DNA of 64,000 nt from Bog-473 sp963721585. GTDB lineage: Bacteria; Actinomycetota; Acidimicrobiia; Acidimicrobiales; RAAP-2. The notes under the pieces are model-generated. The model did not search any database. It was not told the DNA's origin and saw only the letters and a list, made by a program, of their open reading frames with translations. The position numbers and the translations under genes are program-made. Location of the stretch: positions 1,302,001 to 1,366,000 of the forward strand of contig CAVRJN010000008.1 in assembly GCA_963721585.1 (NCBI GenBank), given 5' to 3'. Positions 43,714 through 52,908 of the stretch are shown piece by piece (positions within the stretch are counted from its first letter, which is position 1; each line of letters starts with the position of its first letter).

Positions 43714-44991
43714 ATGGCGCCCGACAGCCAACTCGGCGACCACACTTCAGGGCCCGACCCGTCAACCCATCTGGTGACATGTTCTCAGGATCCAGATATC
43801 CAAGCGCAAGTCCGCGACCGTGCGCCGAGACAAGAGCAGCGGCGGAGACTCAGCGGCCGGGGCAGACTCGTGTGGACAATGATCGTGGCACCGTTCGTCG
43901 TCGTGCTGTTGTGGGCGGCCGTTTCCTATACGGTCTGGATGCTGCGGCCCACGAGCCTCTCATGGAACGTGAACAGCGTTGAATGGGTGAGGTACAACGT
44001 CCCCTTCGGCATCGGCAACTGGGTCGCCGACCATGTCGAGCAGGTCTACTACAGCCACCAAGCGCCCAAGAAGGGCGGGCCGCAGCTGAAGAGCCTGCCG
44101 AAGGTGGGGGTAACGCACACCACGTCCCCAGCGACGACGGCATGGCCGCCGGCGATCACTCCGATCTTCTCCAACGCGCTTCCCGGCGAGGGGGTCTGGC
44201 AGCCGACCGGACCGTCGGTCGATGGTGGTGCCCCCATATTGGTCACCACGTATCGTCCTGACCCGAACTACCCACAGATAGTGGCCTACGTCGCCTGGTT
44301 CGACCACGCACGGACTGAGCTCGGGTATTACCCGGGCCGCTATGAGCCGCCGAACGCTGCCGTACGGGGACCGGCGATGGTCCCCTACAGCCAGCGCTCT
44401 CGTCTGCTCGCGACCTTCAACGGCGGGTTTACCTACGTCGATGGCGACAACGGGTCTGCGGATAACGGCCAAACGAACGAGCCCCTGAAGGACGGCAACG
44501 CGACACTCATTGGCTATACGGATGGTCGCGTGGACATCGTGAATTGGAGCGGGGGACCGGACCCAGGCCCGGACGTCGCATGGGCCCGACAGAGCCTGGC
44601 TCCGATCGTCTGGAACAGCCAGCTGAATCCCACGTTGAACACCGATCCGAACAGCCCGCAGTGGGGATACACGCTCGGCGGAGTCACTCGCGTCTGGCGC
44701 ACCGGCGTTGGCATCGACGCCCGGGGCAACCTCATCTACGTCGCCGCTGACGATCAGACAGTCGTCAGCATCGCGCAGATCCTTCAGCACGTCGGAGCGG
44801 TGCGGGCAATGGAGTTCGACATCAACCCTGAGTGGCACACGCTCAACACGTACAACCCCCCGGGCCTCAACCCCACGATGGTCGGGCCCAACCCGAATCA
44901 GTCGCCCGACCGCTACCTCGTCCCCGATGACCGTGACTTCTTTGCGGTCTACCGACCGGTTCCGGGCCCGGTGACTGTCCCATTCGGGTAA
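43714..44991 (+). CDS. Membrane-anchored phosphodiester glycosidase-like (NAGPA/DUF2233) protein
   Basis: A 425-residue protein with a basic cytoplasmic N-terminus, one membrane helix near residues 54-74 and a large external domain. RLLATFNGGFTYVDG, the central RTGVGIDARGNLIYVAA and VRAMEFDINPEW resemble the NAGPA-type phosphodiester glycosidase domain. It may act on cell-envelope glycoconjugates. Convergent with the ABC permease, 14 bases apart. No box upstream. Confidence 0.65.
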   Translation: MAPDSQLGDHTSGPDPSTHLVTCSQDPDIQAQVRDRAPRQEQRRRLSGRGRLVWTMIVAPFVVVLLWAAVSYTVWMLRPTSLSWNVNSVEWVRYNVPFGIGNWVADHVEQVYYSHQAPKKGGPQLKSLPKVGVTHTTSPATTAWPPAITPIFSNALPGEGVWQPTGPSVDGGAPILVTTYRPDPNYPQIVAYVAWFDHARTELGYYPGRYEPPNAAVRGPAMVPYSQRSRLLATFNGGFTYVDGDNGSADNGQTNEPLKDGNATLIGYTDGRVDIVNWSGGPDPGPDVAWARQSLAPIVWNSQLNPTLNTDPNSPQWGYTLGGVTRVWRTGVGIDARGNLIYVAADDQTVVSIAQILQHVGAVRAMEFDINPEWHTLNTYNPPGLNPTMVGPNPNQSPDRYLVPDDRDFFAVYRPVPGPVTVPFG

Positions 44992-45005
44992 GGATCGCTC
45001 GCTCC

Positions 45006-45818
45006 CTACGCCGTGGCCCGGCGATAGAGGTTGAGCGAGATCACGAAGAAGACCGCCAGGATCCCCAGGCACCACGCCATTGCCTGCCATAGGTCGGATG
45101 CGAGCGGTCCACCTTCGAAGAGGGCGCGCACCGAATTGATGACCACGCTGGCGGGCTGGTTGCGCGCAAATGGTTGGAGCCACCCGGGCATGGTGGCCAC
45201 GGGAACGACCGCCGAGCTGGCGAAGAACAGGATGAACATGGGAAGAATCGCTGCGATCTGGGCCGTCTGAGGATCCCGGACGGCGAGTCCGACGGCGGCG
45301 TACACCCAGATGAAGGCGTAACCGAAGAGGATAATCAACCCGATTCCGCCAAGGCAGGCGCCGACGGAGCTGTGGAACCGGAAGCCCACGAGGAGGCCGA
45401 GTCCGATCATGAAGCACAACGCCAGGACGCTGCGGCACAGGTCAGCCAGGGTCCGGCCGGCCAGGAACGCAGAACGCGCCATCGGCAGACTCCGGAACCG
45501 GTCGACCATCCCGGCCTGAAGGTCCTGCGCCAGGGTGAGGGCCGTGGTCATCCCCCCGATCAGCACCGCTTCGAGGAAAATGGCGGGAACCACGTAGTCG
45601 ACGTAATCGAGACCCGGGATGTGAATGGCCCCCCCGAGCACATAGCGGAACAGCAAGAGGATGATGGCAGGCTGGACGACGGACAGGACCAGCAGCTGCG
45701 GGGTGCGGACGATGCGCAGGAGATTGCGCTTTGTCATCCCGAAAAGGTCGCGGATCGCCAGCCGCAAGCTCACCGCATCCGGCTGGATCCTCAGTCGCTG
45801 CACAGCGAGATCGCTCAT
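45006..45818 (-). CDS. ABC-2 type permease (DrrB-like)
   Basis: A 270-residue export permease with six membrane helices and the ABC-2 motif FRSLPMARSAFLAGRTLAD. The ATG overlaps the stop of the ATPase gene. The pair resembles daunorubicin/lipid-type exporters; substrate unknown. Confidence 0.88.
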   Translation of the reverse strand: MSDLAVQRLRIQPDAVSLRLAIRDLFGMTKRNLLRIVRTPQLLVLSVVQPAIILLLFRYVLGGAIHIPGLDYVDYVVPAIFLEAVLIGGMTTALTLAQDLQAGMVDRFRSLPMARSAFLAGRTLADLCRSVLALCFMIGLGLLVGFRFHSSVGACLGGIGLIILFGYAFIWVYAAVGLAVRDPQTAQIAAILPMFILFFASSAVVPVATMPGWLQPFARNQPASVVINSVRALFEGGPLASDLWQAMAWCLGILAVFFVISLNLYRRATA

Positions 45819-46879
45819 CTTGCCGTCTCCGGACCGAGGATTCCCGGTGCGCCCGCTGCGGCCACGGCGGGCGATGGCCCGGTGAACGAAAGGAAGACGT
45901 CGTCGAGTGAAGGGCGTCGGATCCTCAGGTCGTCGAGCACGAGGCCAGCTTCTTCGAGGTGGCGTCCGGCAGCCAGAAGTGCATCGACCCTCCCATTGAT
46001 GCGAACGCTGATCTTCTTGAGGTCACGATCCACCTGCGGTCCACCCTGACCGAAATGCTCCAAAAGTCCAGCCGCACGTTCCACATCGGCTGAGTCGGCA
46101 ACTCGCACCTCCAGGATGTCGCCGCCGATCCGGTCCTTCAACTGATCGGCAGTTCCACTGGCGACAACGCAGCCGGTATCGAGGAGCACGATCTGGTCGG
46201 CGAGATATTCGGCCTCTTCCATGTACTGCGTCGTGAGCAGCACCGTCGAGCCTTCATCGACGAGCTCTTCGATGAAGGACCACAGGTCGTTCCTCGTCCG
46301 AGGATCCAATCCGGTGGTGGGCTCATCGAGCAGGAGGATGGGTGGCCGTCCGATGAGGCTTGCCGCCAGATCGAGCCGGCGTCGCATGCCGCCCGAATAG
46401 GTCTTGACCTGTCTATCCGCCGCGCTGGTCAAGGTCATGCGCTCCAGCGCATCCTGGGTGCGGCGCTGATACTCCGCTCGCTCAAGGTGGTACAGGAGGC
46501 CGACGAGCTCGAGATTCTCCCGACCGGTGAGGAGATCGTCGACTGATGCGTATTGTCCTGCCAGCCCAATGAGCGACCGGATGGCTTTTGCCTCCTTCTG
46601 CACATCACGCCCGGCGACCCTGGCGACGCCCGAATCGGGAAGGACGAGGGTAGTCAGAATTCGGATGAGGGTCGTCTTGCCCGCCCCGTTGGGCCCGAGG
46701 AGCGCCAGGACTGTGCCCGGCTCTACCGAGAGCGACACGTCGTCCAACGCCTGGTTCGAGCCGAAACGTTTCGACACCCCCTTCACCTCGATGGCCGTCA
46801 TAGCGGACATCGCGAGGTCGTCTCGGTCCGATACATCTGGGCTGTCCACGTTGTCGTTCACCGATGCCGCGACGACCAT
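45815..46879 (-). CDS. ABC transporter ATPase (DrrA-like)
   Basis: A 354-residue ATPase: Walker A GPNGAGKT, signature YSGGMRRRLDLA, Walker B ILLLDEPTTGLDP, and the DrrA-type C-terminal domain. ATG at 46879 is chosen because it follows GAGAGGAGAAGGC; the frame stays open far upstream without coding character. A box lies about 80 bases before the start. Confidence 0.9.
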   Translation of the reverse strand: MVVAASVNDNVDSPDVSDRDDLAMSAMTAIEVKGVSKRFGSNQALDDVSLSVEPGTVLALLGPNGAGKTTLIRILTTLVLPDSGVARVAGRDVQKEAKAIRSLIGLAGQYASVDDLLTGRENLELVGLLYHLERAEYQRRTQDALERMTLTSAADRQVKTYSGGMRRRLDLAASLIGRPPILLLDEPTTGLDPRTRNDLWSFIEELVDEGSTVLLTTQYMEEAEYLADQIVLLDTGCVVASGTADQLKDRIGGDILEVRVADSADVERAAGLLEHFGQGGPQVDRDLKKISVRINGRVDALLAAGRHLEEAGLVLDDLRIRRPSLDDVFLSFTGPSPAVAAAGAPGILGPETAR

Positions 46880-46959
46880 GCCTTCTCCTCTCTCGTGCCA
46901 GTGCGTCGGAATTACCCGTCTGGGTTCGCATGATGACATCAGTGGTCGTTCCTGTCTCA

Positions 46960-46973
46960 GGGACAAACGTCCC
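46960..46973. promoter_or_regulatory. DosR-type box, ABC exporter promoter
   Basis: GGGACAAACGTCCC, both half-sites perfect. No clear partner at 22 bp. It faces the minus-strand exporter genes. Confidence 0.7.
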
Positions 46974-47028
46974 AATCCCACCGCATGGAGGGAATTTCGG
47001 AGGCGCATCGGTGGAGCTGCAATGAGAA

Positions 47029-47065
47029 AGGACTTAGGTCCTCCGATGGGGGGGGCCTTTGGGTC
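47029..47065. promoter_or_regulatory. DosR-type box upstream of SLSPY small protein 1
   Basis: AGGACTTAGGTCCT (47029-47042) is strong. GGGGCCTTTGGGTC (47052-47065) is a poor partner 23 bp away. They face the plus-strand small protein at 47138. Confidence 0.68.
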
Positions 47066-47137
47066 TACGGGCGTGGCCCCTCGATGCAGTCCAATGGACC
47101 CAGACGGTGCTTGCCGTCCCGAGAAAAGGAGAGAGCG

Positions 47138-47287
47138 ATGAATCGCACCCGAAGTCGCCGTACGGCTCCCAGTGGGCACCGAACCCGACGCGCCTCCCTG
47201 AGCCCGTATTACATGGACGACACCGCCTTCACGCTCGGCGACATCCTTCGGGACCGCCCGCTGGACACCGCGACCGTCAAGGGCTGA
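47138..47287 (+). CDS. SLSPY small protein 1 (49 residues)
   Basis: ATG at 47138 follows AAAGGAGAGAGCG, a strong ribosome-binding site. The N-terminal half is Arg-rich; the second half contains RTRRASLSPYYMDDTA followed by an acidic-basic helix. Fifteen of 26 residues from RT onward are identical to the small protein at 56698-56844, and both follow DosR-type boxes. It lies 45 bases before an FtsX-type permease. No known family recognised. Confidence 0.7.
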   Translation: MNRTRSRRTAPSGHRTRRASLSPYYMDDTAFTLGDILRDRPLDTATVKG

Positions 47288-47332
47288 CACCGATTCTGTC
47301 TCCACGCACTCCCACCCTGCAGACCGATTGTC

Positions 47333-48451
47333 ATGACCTTCTTCGATCTCATTCTGCGTAACCTTTGGAAGAAGAAGGCCCGGTCCATCGGACTTCTTCT
47401 GGCGGTCGCGGTTGCCGTGATGACCGTCGTGGCGCTCGATGTCACAAGCAGCGGTCTCGAGCAATCGGCCGCCGCGATCATCTCGGTCGGCAAAGCCGAT
47501 TTCACGGTTGCTCAGAAAGGCGCGTCGAGCACGCTGACGAGCACCATCGATCGCAACGAGCTCACCCGTATCCGCCAGACCCCAGGCGTGCAGAGCGCCG
47601 TCGGCGTCCTTGTGGAGACCGAGCACATCAATGCCAACAATCCGGTGTTCATTGAGATCGGGATCCAACCCAGCGACCTGGCCTCCTTCGGAGTGAAGAT
47701 CGTCGCCGGGCGTAGCTATTCCACCACGAGCACCAACGAGGTGATGCTGGGCTGGACCGCGGCAGCCAACCTCGGGCTGCACCTCGGTGACCGGTTCCGG
47801 GCCAACGGCGCCTTGAACACCGTTGTGGGCATCTATTCGACGGGAAATGCTTTTGGCGACGCCGGAGCCATGTTCCCGCTCCCCGCCATTCAGGGTTACA
47901 ACCGTCTTCCAGGGATCGTGACACTGGCCTTCGTAAAGGTGCTGTCCGGCTACTCCATCGCGACCGTGGCCGCTCGGGTCGCCTACGACCAACCCCAACT
48001 CACCACTATACGGACCGCCAGCCAATTCGGCAGGGCGGACACAAGTCTCGTGTACCTGCAAGCGGCCGTCAACGGCAGCACGGTGCTGGCGATCCTGATC
48101 GGCGCCATCATCGTCGGCAACACAATGTTGCTTTCGCTCTTCGAGCGGACCCGCGAGTTCGGGCTTCTCAGGGCCTTCGGCTGGACCCGCCGCAGGACCG
48201 TGATCCTGCTGCTGGGTGAGAGTCTTCTGCTCGCCGTCGTCGGCGCCGGTGTCGGTGTCGCCCTGTCGTTCGTCGTGACGACACTGCTGGTCCAGCTCCC
48301 CGCGCTCAAGGGCGTGCTGCACCCGAACTTCACAGAAGGAGCATTTTGGCGCGCGTTGTTCACGGCACTCGTCATGACGTTCATCGGCGCCCTCTATCCA
48401 ACCACCCGAGCCGCATTTCTCTCCCCATTGAAAGCGCTGAGCTATGAGTGA
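47333..48451 (+). CDS. FtsX/MacB-type ABC permease
   Basis: A 372-residue permease with one N-terminal helix (SIGLLLAVAVAVMTVVAL), a roughly 210-residue extracytoplasmic domain and three C-terminal helices, the MacB/LolE layout. LFERTREFGLLRAFGWTRR is the cytoplasmic coupling segment. The ATPase gene overlaps its 3' end. Such systems move lipids or peptides, or transmit force, rather than import. Confidence 0.88.
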   Translation: MTFFDLILRNLWKKKARSIGLLLAVAVAVMTVVALDVTSSGLEQSAAAIISVGKADFTVAQKGASSTLTSTIDRNELTRIRQTPGVQSAVGVLVETEHINANNPVFIEIGIQPSDLASFGVKIVAGRSYSTTSTNEVMLGWTAAANLGLHLGDRFRANGALNTVVGIYSTGNAFGDAGAMFPLPAIQGYNRLPGIVTLAFVKVLSGYSIATVAARVAYDQPQLTTIRTASQFGRADTSLVYLQAAVNGSTVLAILIGAIIVGNTMLLSLFERTREFGLLRAFGWTRRRTVILLLGESLLLAVVGAGVGVALSFVVTTLLVQLPALKGVLHPNFTEGAFWRALFTALVMTFIGALYPTTRAAFLSPLKALSYE

Positions 48452-49151
48452 CCGGCCGCTCGCAGTCGAGCTGAAGGGCGTGACACGCGTCTTCCCCGGT
48501 CACGTCAACGCCCTCGCCGGGGTGAATCTGACCGTCGCGAATGGCGAAACGGTGGCCATCACCGGGCCATCGGGCTGCGGCAAGTCAACGCTGTTGAATC
48601 TCCTGGCCGCCATCGATTCCCCCTCCTCGGGTTCAGTCATCGTGGGTGGGCACGATGTGGCCCAGATTCGCGATCTCAGCCGCTACCGGCGCAATGAGGT
48701 GGGGCTCGTCTTCCAGTTCCACAACCTGCTCCCCCAACTCAGCGCTCTCGCCAACGTGGAGATGCCCATGTTCGGCACCCACCGGTCGACTCGTCAGCGG
48801 AAACTGCGGGCCCGCCAACTCCTGGCCCAGGTCGACCTCGCGGGATGCGAGAGTCGTCTGCCGACAGAGCTGTCCGGCGGTGAGCGCCAGCGGGTAGCGA
48901 TTGCCCGGGCTCTGGCGAACGACCCTCAGATCCTCTTGGCCGATGAGCCGACGGGGAGCCTCGACTCGGCGTCCACCGGTCGTTTCCTCGAACTGATTGA
49001 GGAACTGGGCACCTCGGGAATGACGATCGTGATGGTGACGCACGCCGCCGATGTGGCGGCACACGCCCACCGCATCATCGCAATGCGAGACGGACGTATC
49101 GTCGATTCGACACAGGCGTTCGACCACGATCGCTTCGCCCTCACCACCTGA
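48444..49151 (+). CDS. MacB/LolD-type ABC ATPase
   Basis: A 235-residue ATPase: Walker A GPSGCGKST, Q-loop VFQFHNLLPQLSAL, signature LSGGERQRVAIARAL, Walker B ILLADEPTGSLDS. It pairs with the overlapping FtsX-type permease. Stop and next ATG share a base (TGATG). Confidence 0.93.
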   Translation: MSDRPLAVELKGVTRVFPGHVNALAGVNLTVANGETVAITGPSGCGKSTLLNLLAAIDSPSSGSVIVGGHDVAQIRDLSRYRRNEVGLVFQFHNLLPQLSALANVEMPMFGTHRSTRQRKLRARQLLAQVDLAGCESRLPTELSGGERQRVAIARALANDPQILLADEPTGSLDSASTGRFLELIEELGTSGMTIVMVTHAADVAAHAHRIIAMRDGRIVDSTQAFDHDRFALTT

Positions 49152-49984
49152 TGGGGTCCCGAAGATTTGTGCACGAACGATCGCGGATGCGAGCCCTTCT
49201 GGCTTGTAGCGGGGTTGCCCTTGTTGTGGTGGTGCTCGCACCGCCGCGCCCTTCGGCGGCTTCCGACAGGCGGACGACGCGCATCGGCATTTTCGGAGAC
49301 TCCCTGGCGGTGCAGTCGGAACCGTATTTCAACTTCCTGGTGCAAGCAGGTGGCAAGGCGAAGGTCACCGACTTCTCCTATGGCGGCACGGCTGCCTGCG
49401 ATTGGCTTCCCAAAATGCGCACATACGCTCGTACCGAACATCCGCAGGCAGTCGTGTTCGAATTCATCGGCAACACGTTCACGGCATGCATGAAGGGTTG
49501 TCGTTTCGGATCGCCGGCGGCCGTGACGCTCTATTGCTCGGCCATCTCGACAGCGATCGACGTCTTCCTCGGGTTGGGGACTCACGTCTTCCTAATTGGC
49601 ACTCCGATCACCCGGTCCGAGTGGATCGCTCGTGATCTCAAGTGGAACGCCCTCAACCTGGCTTTCGCGGCTCTGGCCGCCAAGCATCCAGCCCAAGTGA
49701 CCTACGTCGACGCGGGAAAAGCGGTCGAGGGACCGGGTCAGTCCTTCGTCTCCACGTTGCCGTGCCTCTTCTTCGAGGCGTGCACCGGACCGACGATCGC
49801 GGGGGTGAGAACCAACGTGGTTCGTTCGCCGGATGGTGTCCACTTCTGTCCAAACCAGATCGGAAACGCGGTGGGCGTCGTCCCCGGCTGCGACTCCTAT
49901 AGCTCTGGCGCGTTTCGTTTTGCCGCCGCAATGGCCGGCCCGGTGATCCGGGACCTCGGGCTTTCGAAGACTCGGTCGAGGTGA
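49151..49984 (+). CDS. Secreted SGNH/GDSL-type hydrolase
   Basis: A 277-residue protein with a signal peptide (LLACSGVALVVVVLAPPRPSAAS). Block I IGIFGDSLAVQ supplies the nucleophile Ser, and DGVHFCPNQ near the C-terminus the Asp/His pair, as in cell-envelope SGNH esterases or acyltransferase domains. Coupled to the ABC ATPase, it may act on the exported product. Substrate unknown. Confidence 0.75.
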   Translation: MGSRRFVHERSRMRALLACSGVALVVVVLAPPRPSAASDRRTTRIGIFGDSLAVQSEPYFNFLVQAGGKAKVTDFSYGGTAACDWLPKMRTYARTEHPQAVVFEFIGNTFTACMKGCRFGSPAAVTLYCSAISTAIDVFLGLGTHVFLIGTPITRSEWIARDLKWNALNLAFAALAAKHPAQVTYVDAGKAVEGPGQSFVSTLPCLFFEACTGPTIAGVRTNVVRSPDGVHFCPNQIGNAVGVVPGCDSYSSGAFRFAAAMAGPVIRDLGLSKTRSR

Positions 49985-50225
49985 GGTGCGGCATGGAAGG
50001 ACTCAAAATTCCCCTGGAGATGGCTCCCTCCCAGGATTTCGAGATGCCGCCTCTAGCCGGGCGAAGTTTGACCAAGTGCATGGCGCTTGAAGTGCGAGAA
50101 CGCTTCCTATGCCGGACGGATACGTCAGATTGGGGGGGTTGTTACTTCTTTATCAATCATCACCAGCCGAATGCCGCTCCGCCTGTTCCGGCGATACGAT
50201 CCAATTCCCACCACCCGAGTGCGGC

Positions 50226-51254
50226 ATGAGCCGCCGGAGAACGTACTTGTCTTCCCTTTCAGCAGCACCAGCCGGCGCACTTGCGCCGTCGCCGCCGGGT
50301 CCCACCGCACTGTCCTTCCGGAATGTCACTCACCGCTACGGAAATCGGATCGCTCTCGACCAGCTGGACTTGGACGTGCCCCGGGGTGAAGTGCTTGCCC
50401 TCCTGGGACCGAACGGAGCCGGGAAGTCGACCACCATCTCCGCTCTGCTCGGGCTCGTCAGACCACAGGAAGGCCGCGTTGAGGTTCTCGGCTGCGACCC
50501 ACGCCAGGCCGTGTCTGCCGGTCGAGTGGGTGCCATGCTCCAGTCCGGGTCGGGAATCGGCTTGCCCCCGGGTGTCCGCGTCGACGAGGCACTCCGTCTC
50601 GTCCGGCGGCTTTACAGCAGGCCGGCGCCGCGTGACCAGATCGTCGAGCGGGCGAACATCGGTTCGCTTCTCCAAAGGAGGACGGACCGCCTGTCGGGCG
50701 GCCAGGCCCAGCGGGTCCGCTTTGCCATCGCAATCGCGGGCAATCCCGACGTCGTATTCCTCGACGAGCCGACGTCCGCGATGGACGTGGAGTCACGCCA
50801 GGGATTTTGGCGAATGATGCGGGCATTTGGGGACGAGGGGCGGACTGTGCTCTTTGCCACCCACCATCTGGCAGAGGCGGATGAGATTGCCGACCGCGTG
50901 GTCGTGCTCAACCACGGCAAGGTAGTGGCAGACGGACCTGGCGCCACTCTGAAGGCGGCTGTGGCCACACGGCGGCTCCGCTTCGTCACCGACCAACCGG
51001 ACCGCGCACAGCTCTCCGAACTTGATGGCGTCACAGAGGTGGGTGTCTGCGGCACCGGCGTTTCCATCGACTCCATGGATGCCGACGCCACCATTCGTGA
51101 TCTGGTCGTCAGAGGCGTCACGTTCCGTGATCTCGAGGTCACCGGCGCCGGCCTGGAGCAGGCTTTCGTGGCCCTGACCACGTGCCGCGTGGACGAAGCC
51201 GGCACACCCGCTGAGGTCGCAACTGCCGGCACTGTGGGTGCAGACGGCTCATGA
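50226..51254 (+). CDS. ABC-2 exporter ATPase
   Basis: A 342-residue ATPase: Walker A GPNGAGKST, signature LSGGQAQRVRFA, Walker B VVFLDEPTSAMDV, and a C-terminal regulatory domain. ATG at 50226 is the first plausible start; the real one may be up to 20 codons inside. It overlaps the permease start. Confidence 0.87.
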   Translation: MSRRRTYLSSLSAAPAGALAPSPPGPTALSFRNVTHRYGNRIALDQLDLDVPRGEVLALLGPNGAGKSTTISALLGLVRPQEGRVEVLGCDPRQAVSAGRVGAMLQSGSGIGLPPGVRVDEALRLVRRLYSRPAPRDQIVERANIGSLLQRRTDRLSGGQAQRVRFAIAIAGNPDVVFLDEPTSAMDVESRQGFWRMMRAFGDEGRTVLFATHHLAEADEIADRVVVLNHGKVVADGPGATLKAAVATRRLRFVTDQPDRAQLSELDGVTEVGVCGTGVSIDSMDADATIRDLVVRGVTFRDLEVTGAGLEQAFVALTTCRVDEAGTPAEVATAGTVGADGS

Positions 51255-52099
51255 CCGGACTTTCGATTGCCCCTCCGAGCGGGTCGGATCGCCAAGAGGG
51301 GCCGATCCGACCGGACTCAACGCCGCGCGGAGACTGGAGGAACCGACTGCGTCCACTACTGGCCTTCGGACGCTTCGAGGTCGGGCGCCTGCTCCGGAGC
51401 TGGAGGTTCCTCGCCATCACGGTGGGCTTTCCGGTGATCTTTTACATTCTCTTTCTCGGGGACCATACGGCAGGTAAAGTGGTCGACAACACAGTGCCTT
51501 GGCGGGTTTACCTCATGGTCTCCATGTGCTCCTTCGGCGCGCTGGTGGCCGCCCTGAACGCAGCGGGCACCCGGCTATCGATGGAACGAGCTTCAGGATG
51601 GGCGCGCCAGCTCCGGGTCACTCCGCTTCCGGCCTGGTCGTACGTCGCAACCAAGATCGTCGCCAGCATGCTCGTGGTCTTACCCGTGATCGTCCTGGTG
51701 GAGACGGTCGGTGCCAGCTTCGGTGATGTCCGACTGGCAGCGACGACGTGGGTAGGGCTGACTCTCCTGCTTTGGGCCACGTCCCTTCCGTTCGCCGTAC
51801 TCGGAGTCTTCATCGGCTTCCTGGTTGCGCCCGAGGCCGCGTTCCCCGTCGTCACCGGACTCATGTTCGTCCTCGGATACTTCGGAGGGCTCTTCACTCC
51901 GGTCGACCAAATGCCAGGGTCGCTTCAGTTCATCGCCCACCTAATACCGAGCTACCACCAGGTCTCGCTGGCCATAGCTTCCATCGACGGCCATACCCTG
52001 GCTCTCAGTCATTGGTTGATTCTGGCCGGATGCGTGGCGGTCCTTGGTTTGGCCATCGTCTGGAAACATCGGGTCGAGGAAGCCCGTGGGCTCGCCTGA
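51251..52099 (+). CDS. ABC-2 exporter permease
   Basis: A 282-residue membrane protein with six helices after a hydrophilic N-terminus; WARQLRVTPLPAWSYVATKI and the last-helix PSYHQV segment are typical of ABC-2 drug-export permeases. Coupled to the ATPase by ATGA. No box upstream of the pair. Confidence 0.87.
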   Translation: MTGLSIAPPSGSDRQEGPIRPDSTPRGDWRNRLRPLLAFGRFEVGRLLRSWRFLAITVGFPVIFYILFLGDHTAGKVVDNTVPWRVYLMVSMCSFGALVAALNAAGTRLSMERASGWARQLRVTPLPAWSYVATKIVASMLVVLPVIVLVETVGASFGDVRLAATTWVGLTLLLWATSLPFAVLGVFIGFLVAPEAAFPVVTGLMFVLGYFGGLFTPVDQMPGSLQFIAHLIPSYHQVSLAIASIDGHTLALSHWLILAGCVAVLGLAIVWKHRVEEARGLA

Positions 52100-52231
52100 T
52101 CGAAGCTTGCTCGGCTCGGTGACACAGATACCCATTTAGCCCCTTCACGCGCCAACAGTTGTCACCAACGCCTCACGCGCAGAATTATCTATCCTGACCC
52201 GATCAAGGTCCGAAGGCACGGAGGTGCAGGG

Positions 52232-52672
52232 ATGCCCGCTGCGATTTACGCCGACTACCAGTCCGCCGATCCTTATTTCAAGCTTGTTCGAGGGGCGCTG
52301 GGAGATAGTGTTGATGGAGATCATTTCTTCGATATCGTCTCTGACGACGTCATCTATGAGGTCCTCTACGAATTCCCGGGTTGGCCTCGCACCCTCCATG
52401 GCCGGGCTGACCTAATGGCTCAGTTCAAGGGTTATGGCGACAACATCGAACTCGAATCCGCCGATAACTTGATTTGCCGCAAGACAGACGATGGTCGCGT
52501 GTTCGTCATCGAATATGAAGTCAATGGGACCATCCTGGCAACAGGCCTCAAGTACAACAATCGGTTTTGTTCAATCATCAGAATCGGAGACAGGAAGATC
52601 GTGCACTGGAGGGACTACATGGACTCTCTGGCAGCCTGGAATGCATTGACTGGACAGATTCCGGAGCAGTGA
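52232..52672 (+). CDS. NTF2-like/SnoaL-fold protein
   Basis: A 146-residue cone-shaped-barrel protein (FFDIVSDDVIYEVLYEFPG.., GRADLMAQFKGYGDNI, IVHWRDYMDSLAAWNAL) of the ketosteroid isomerase-like superfamily. ATG follows CGGAGGTGCAGGG. Monocistronic, activity not predictable. Confidence 0.78.
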   Translation: MPAAIYADYQSADPYFKLVRGALGDSVDGDHFFDIVSDDVIYEVLYEFPGWPRTLHGRADLMAQFKGYGDNIELESADNLICRKTDDGRVFVIEYEVNGTILATGLKYNNRFCSIIRIGDRKIVHWRDYMDSLAAWNALTGQIPEQ

Positions 52673-52780
52673 GGCGACGTGCCCGGTGCCATGGCCTGCC
52701 TTTTCATTCTGCAGTGCCAAAGCCTGCTGTGGGCAACAAATTCCCTTCACGCGCCAAGACCGCCCAACTGAGCAAAAGAT

Positions 52781-52794
52781 GGGACGTTTGTCCA
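52781..52794. promoter_or_regulatory. DosR-type box, alcohol dehydrogenase promoter
   Basis: GGGACGTTTGTCCA, one terminal mismatch, 115 bases before the dehydrogenase start. No clear partner. Confidence 0.62.
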
Positions 52795-52908
52795 TAGTCG
52801 GCCAATCCGAGAGCCCGTACGCTTGAACTTGGAAACGGCCGTCACGACGTGGATGCCCATTTCGCGGGTTGCACATCGCGCTCGGACTATCGACCGTGGG
52901 AGGTCCGC

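Noticed and set aside
46880..48322. N-terminal extension of the DrrA-like ATPase
   Set aside because: The frame stays open for another 480 codons but is antisense to the FtsX permease and lacks coding character; a strong ribosome-binding site marks 46879.
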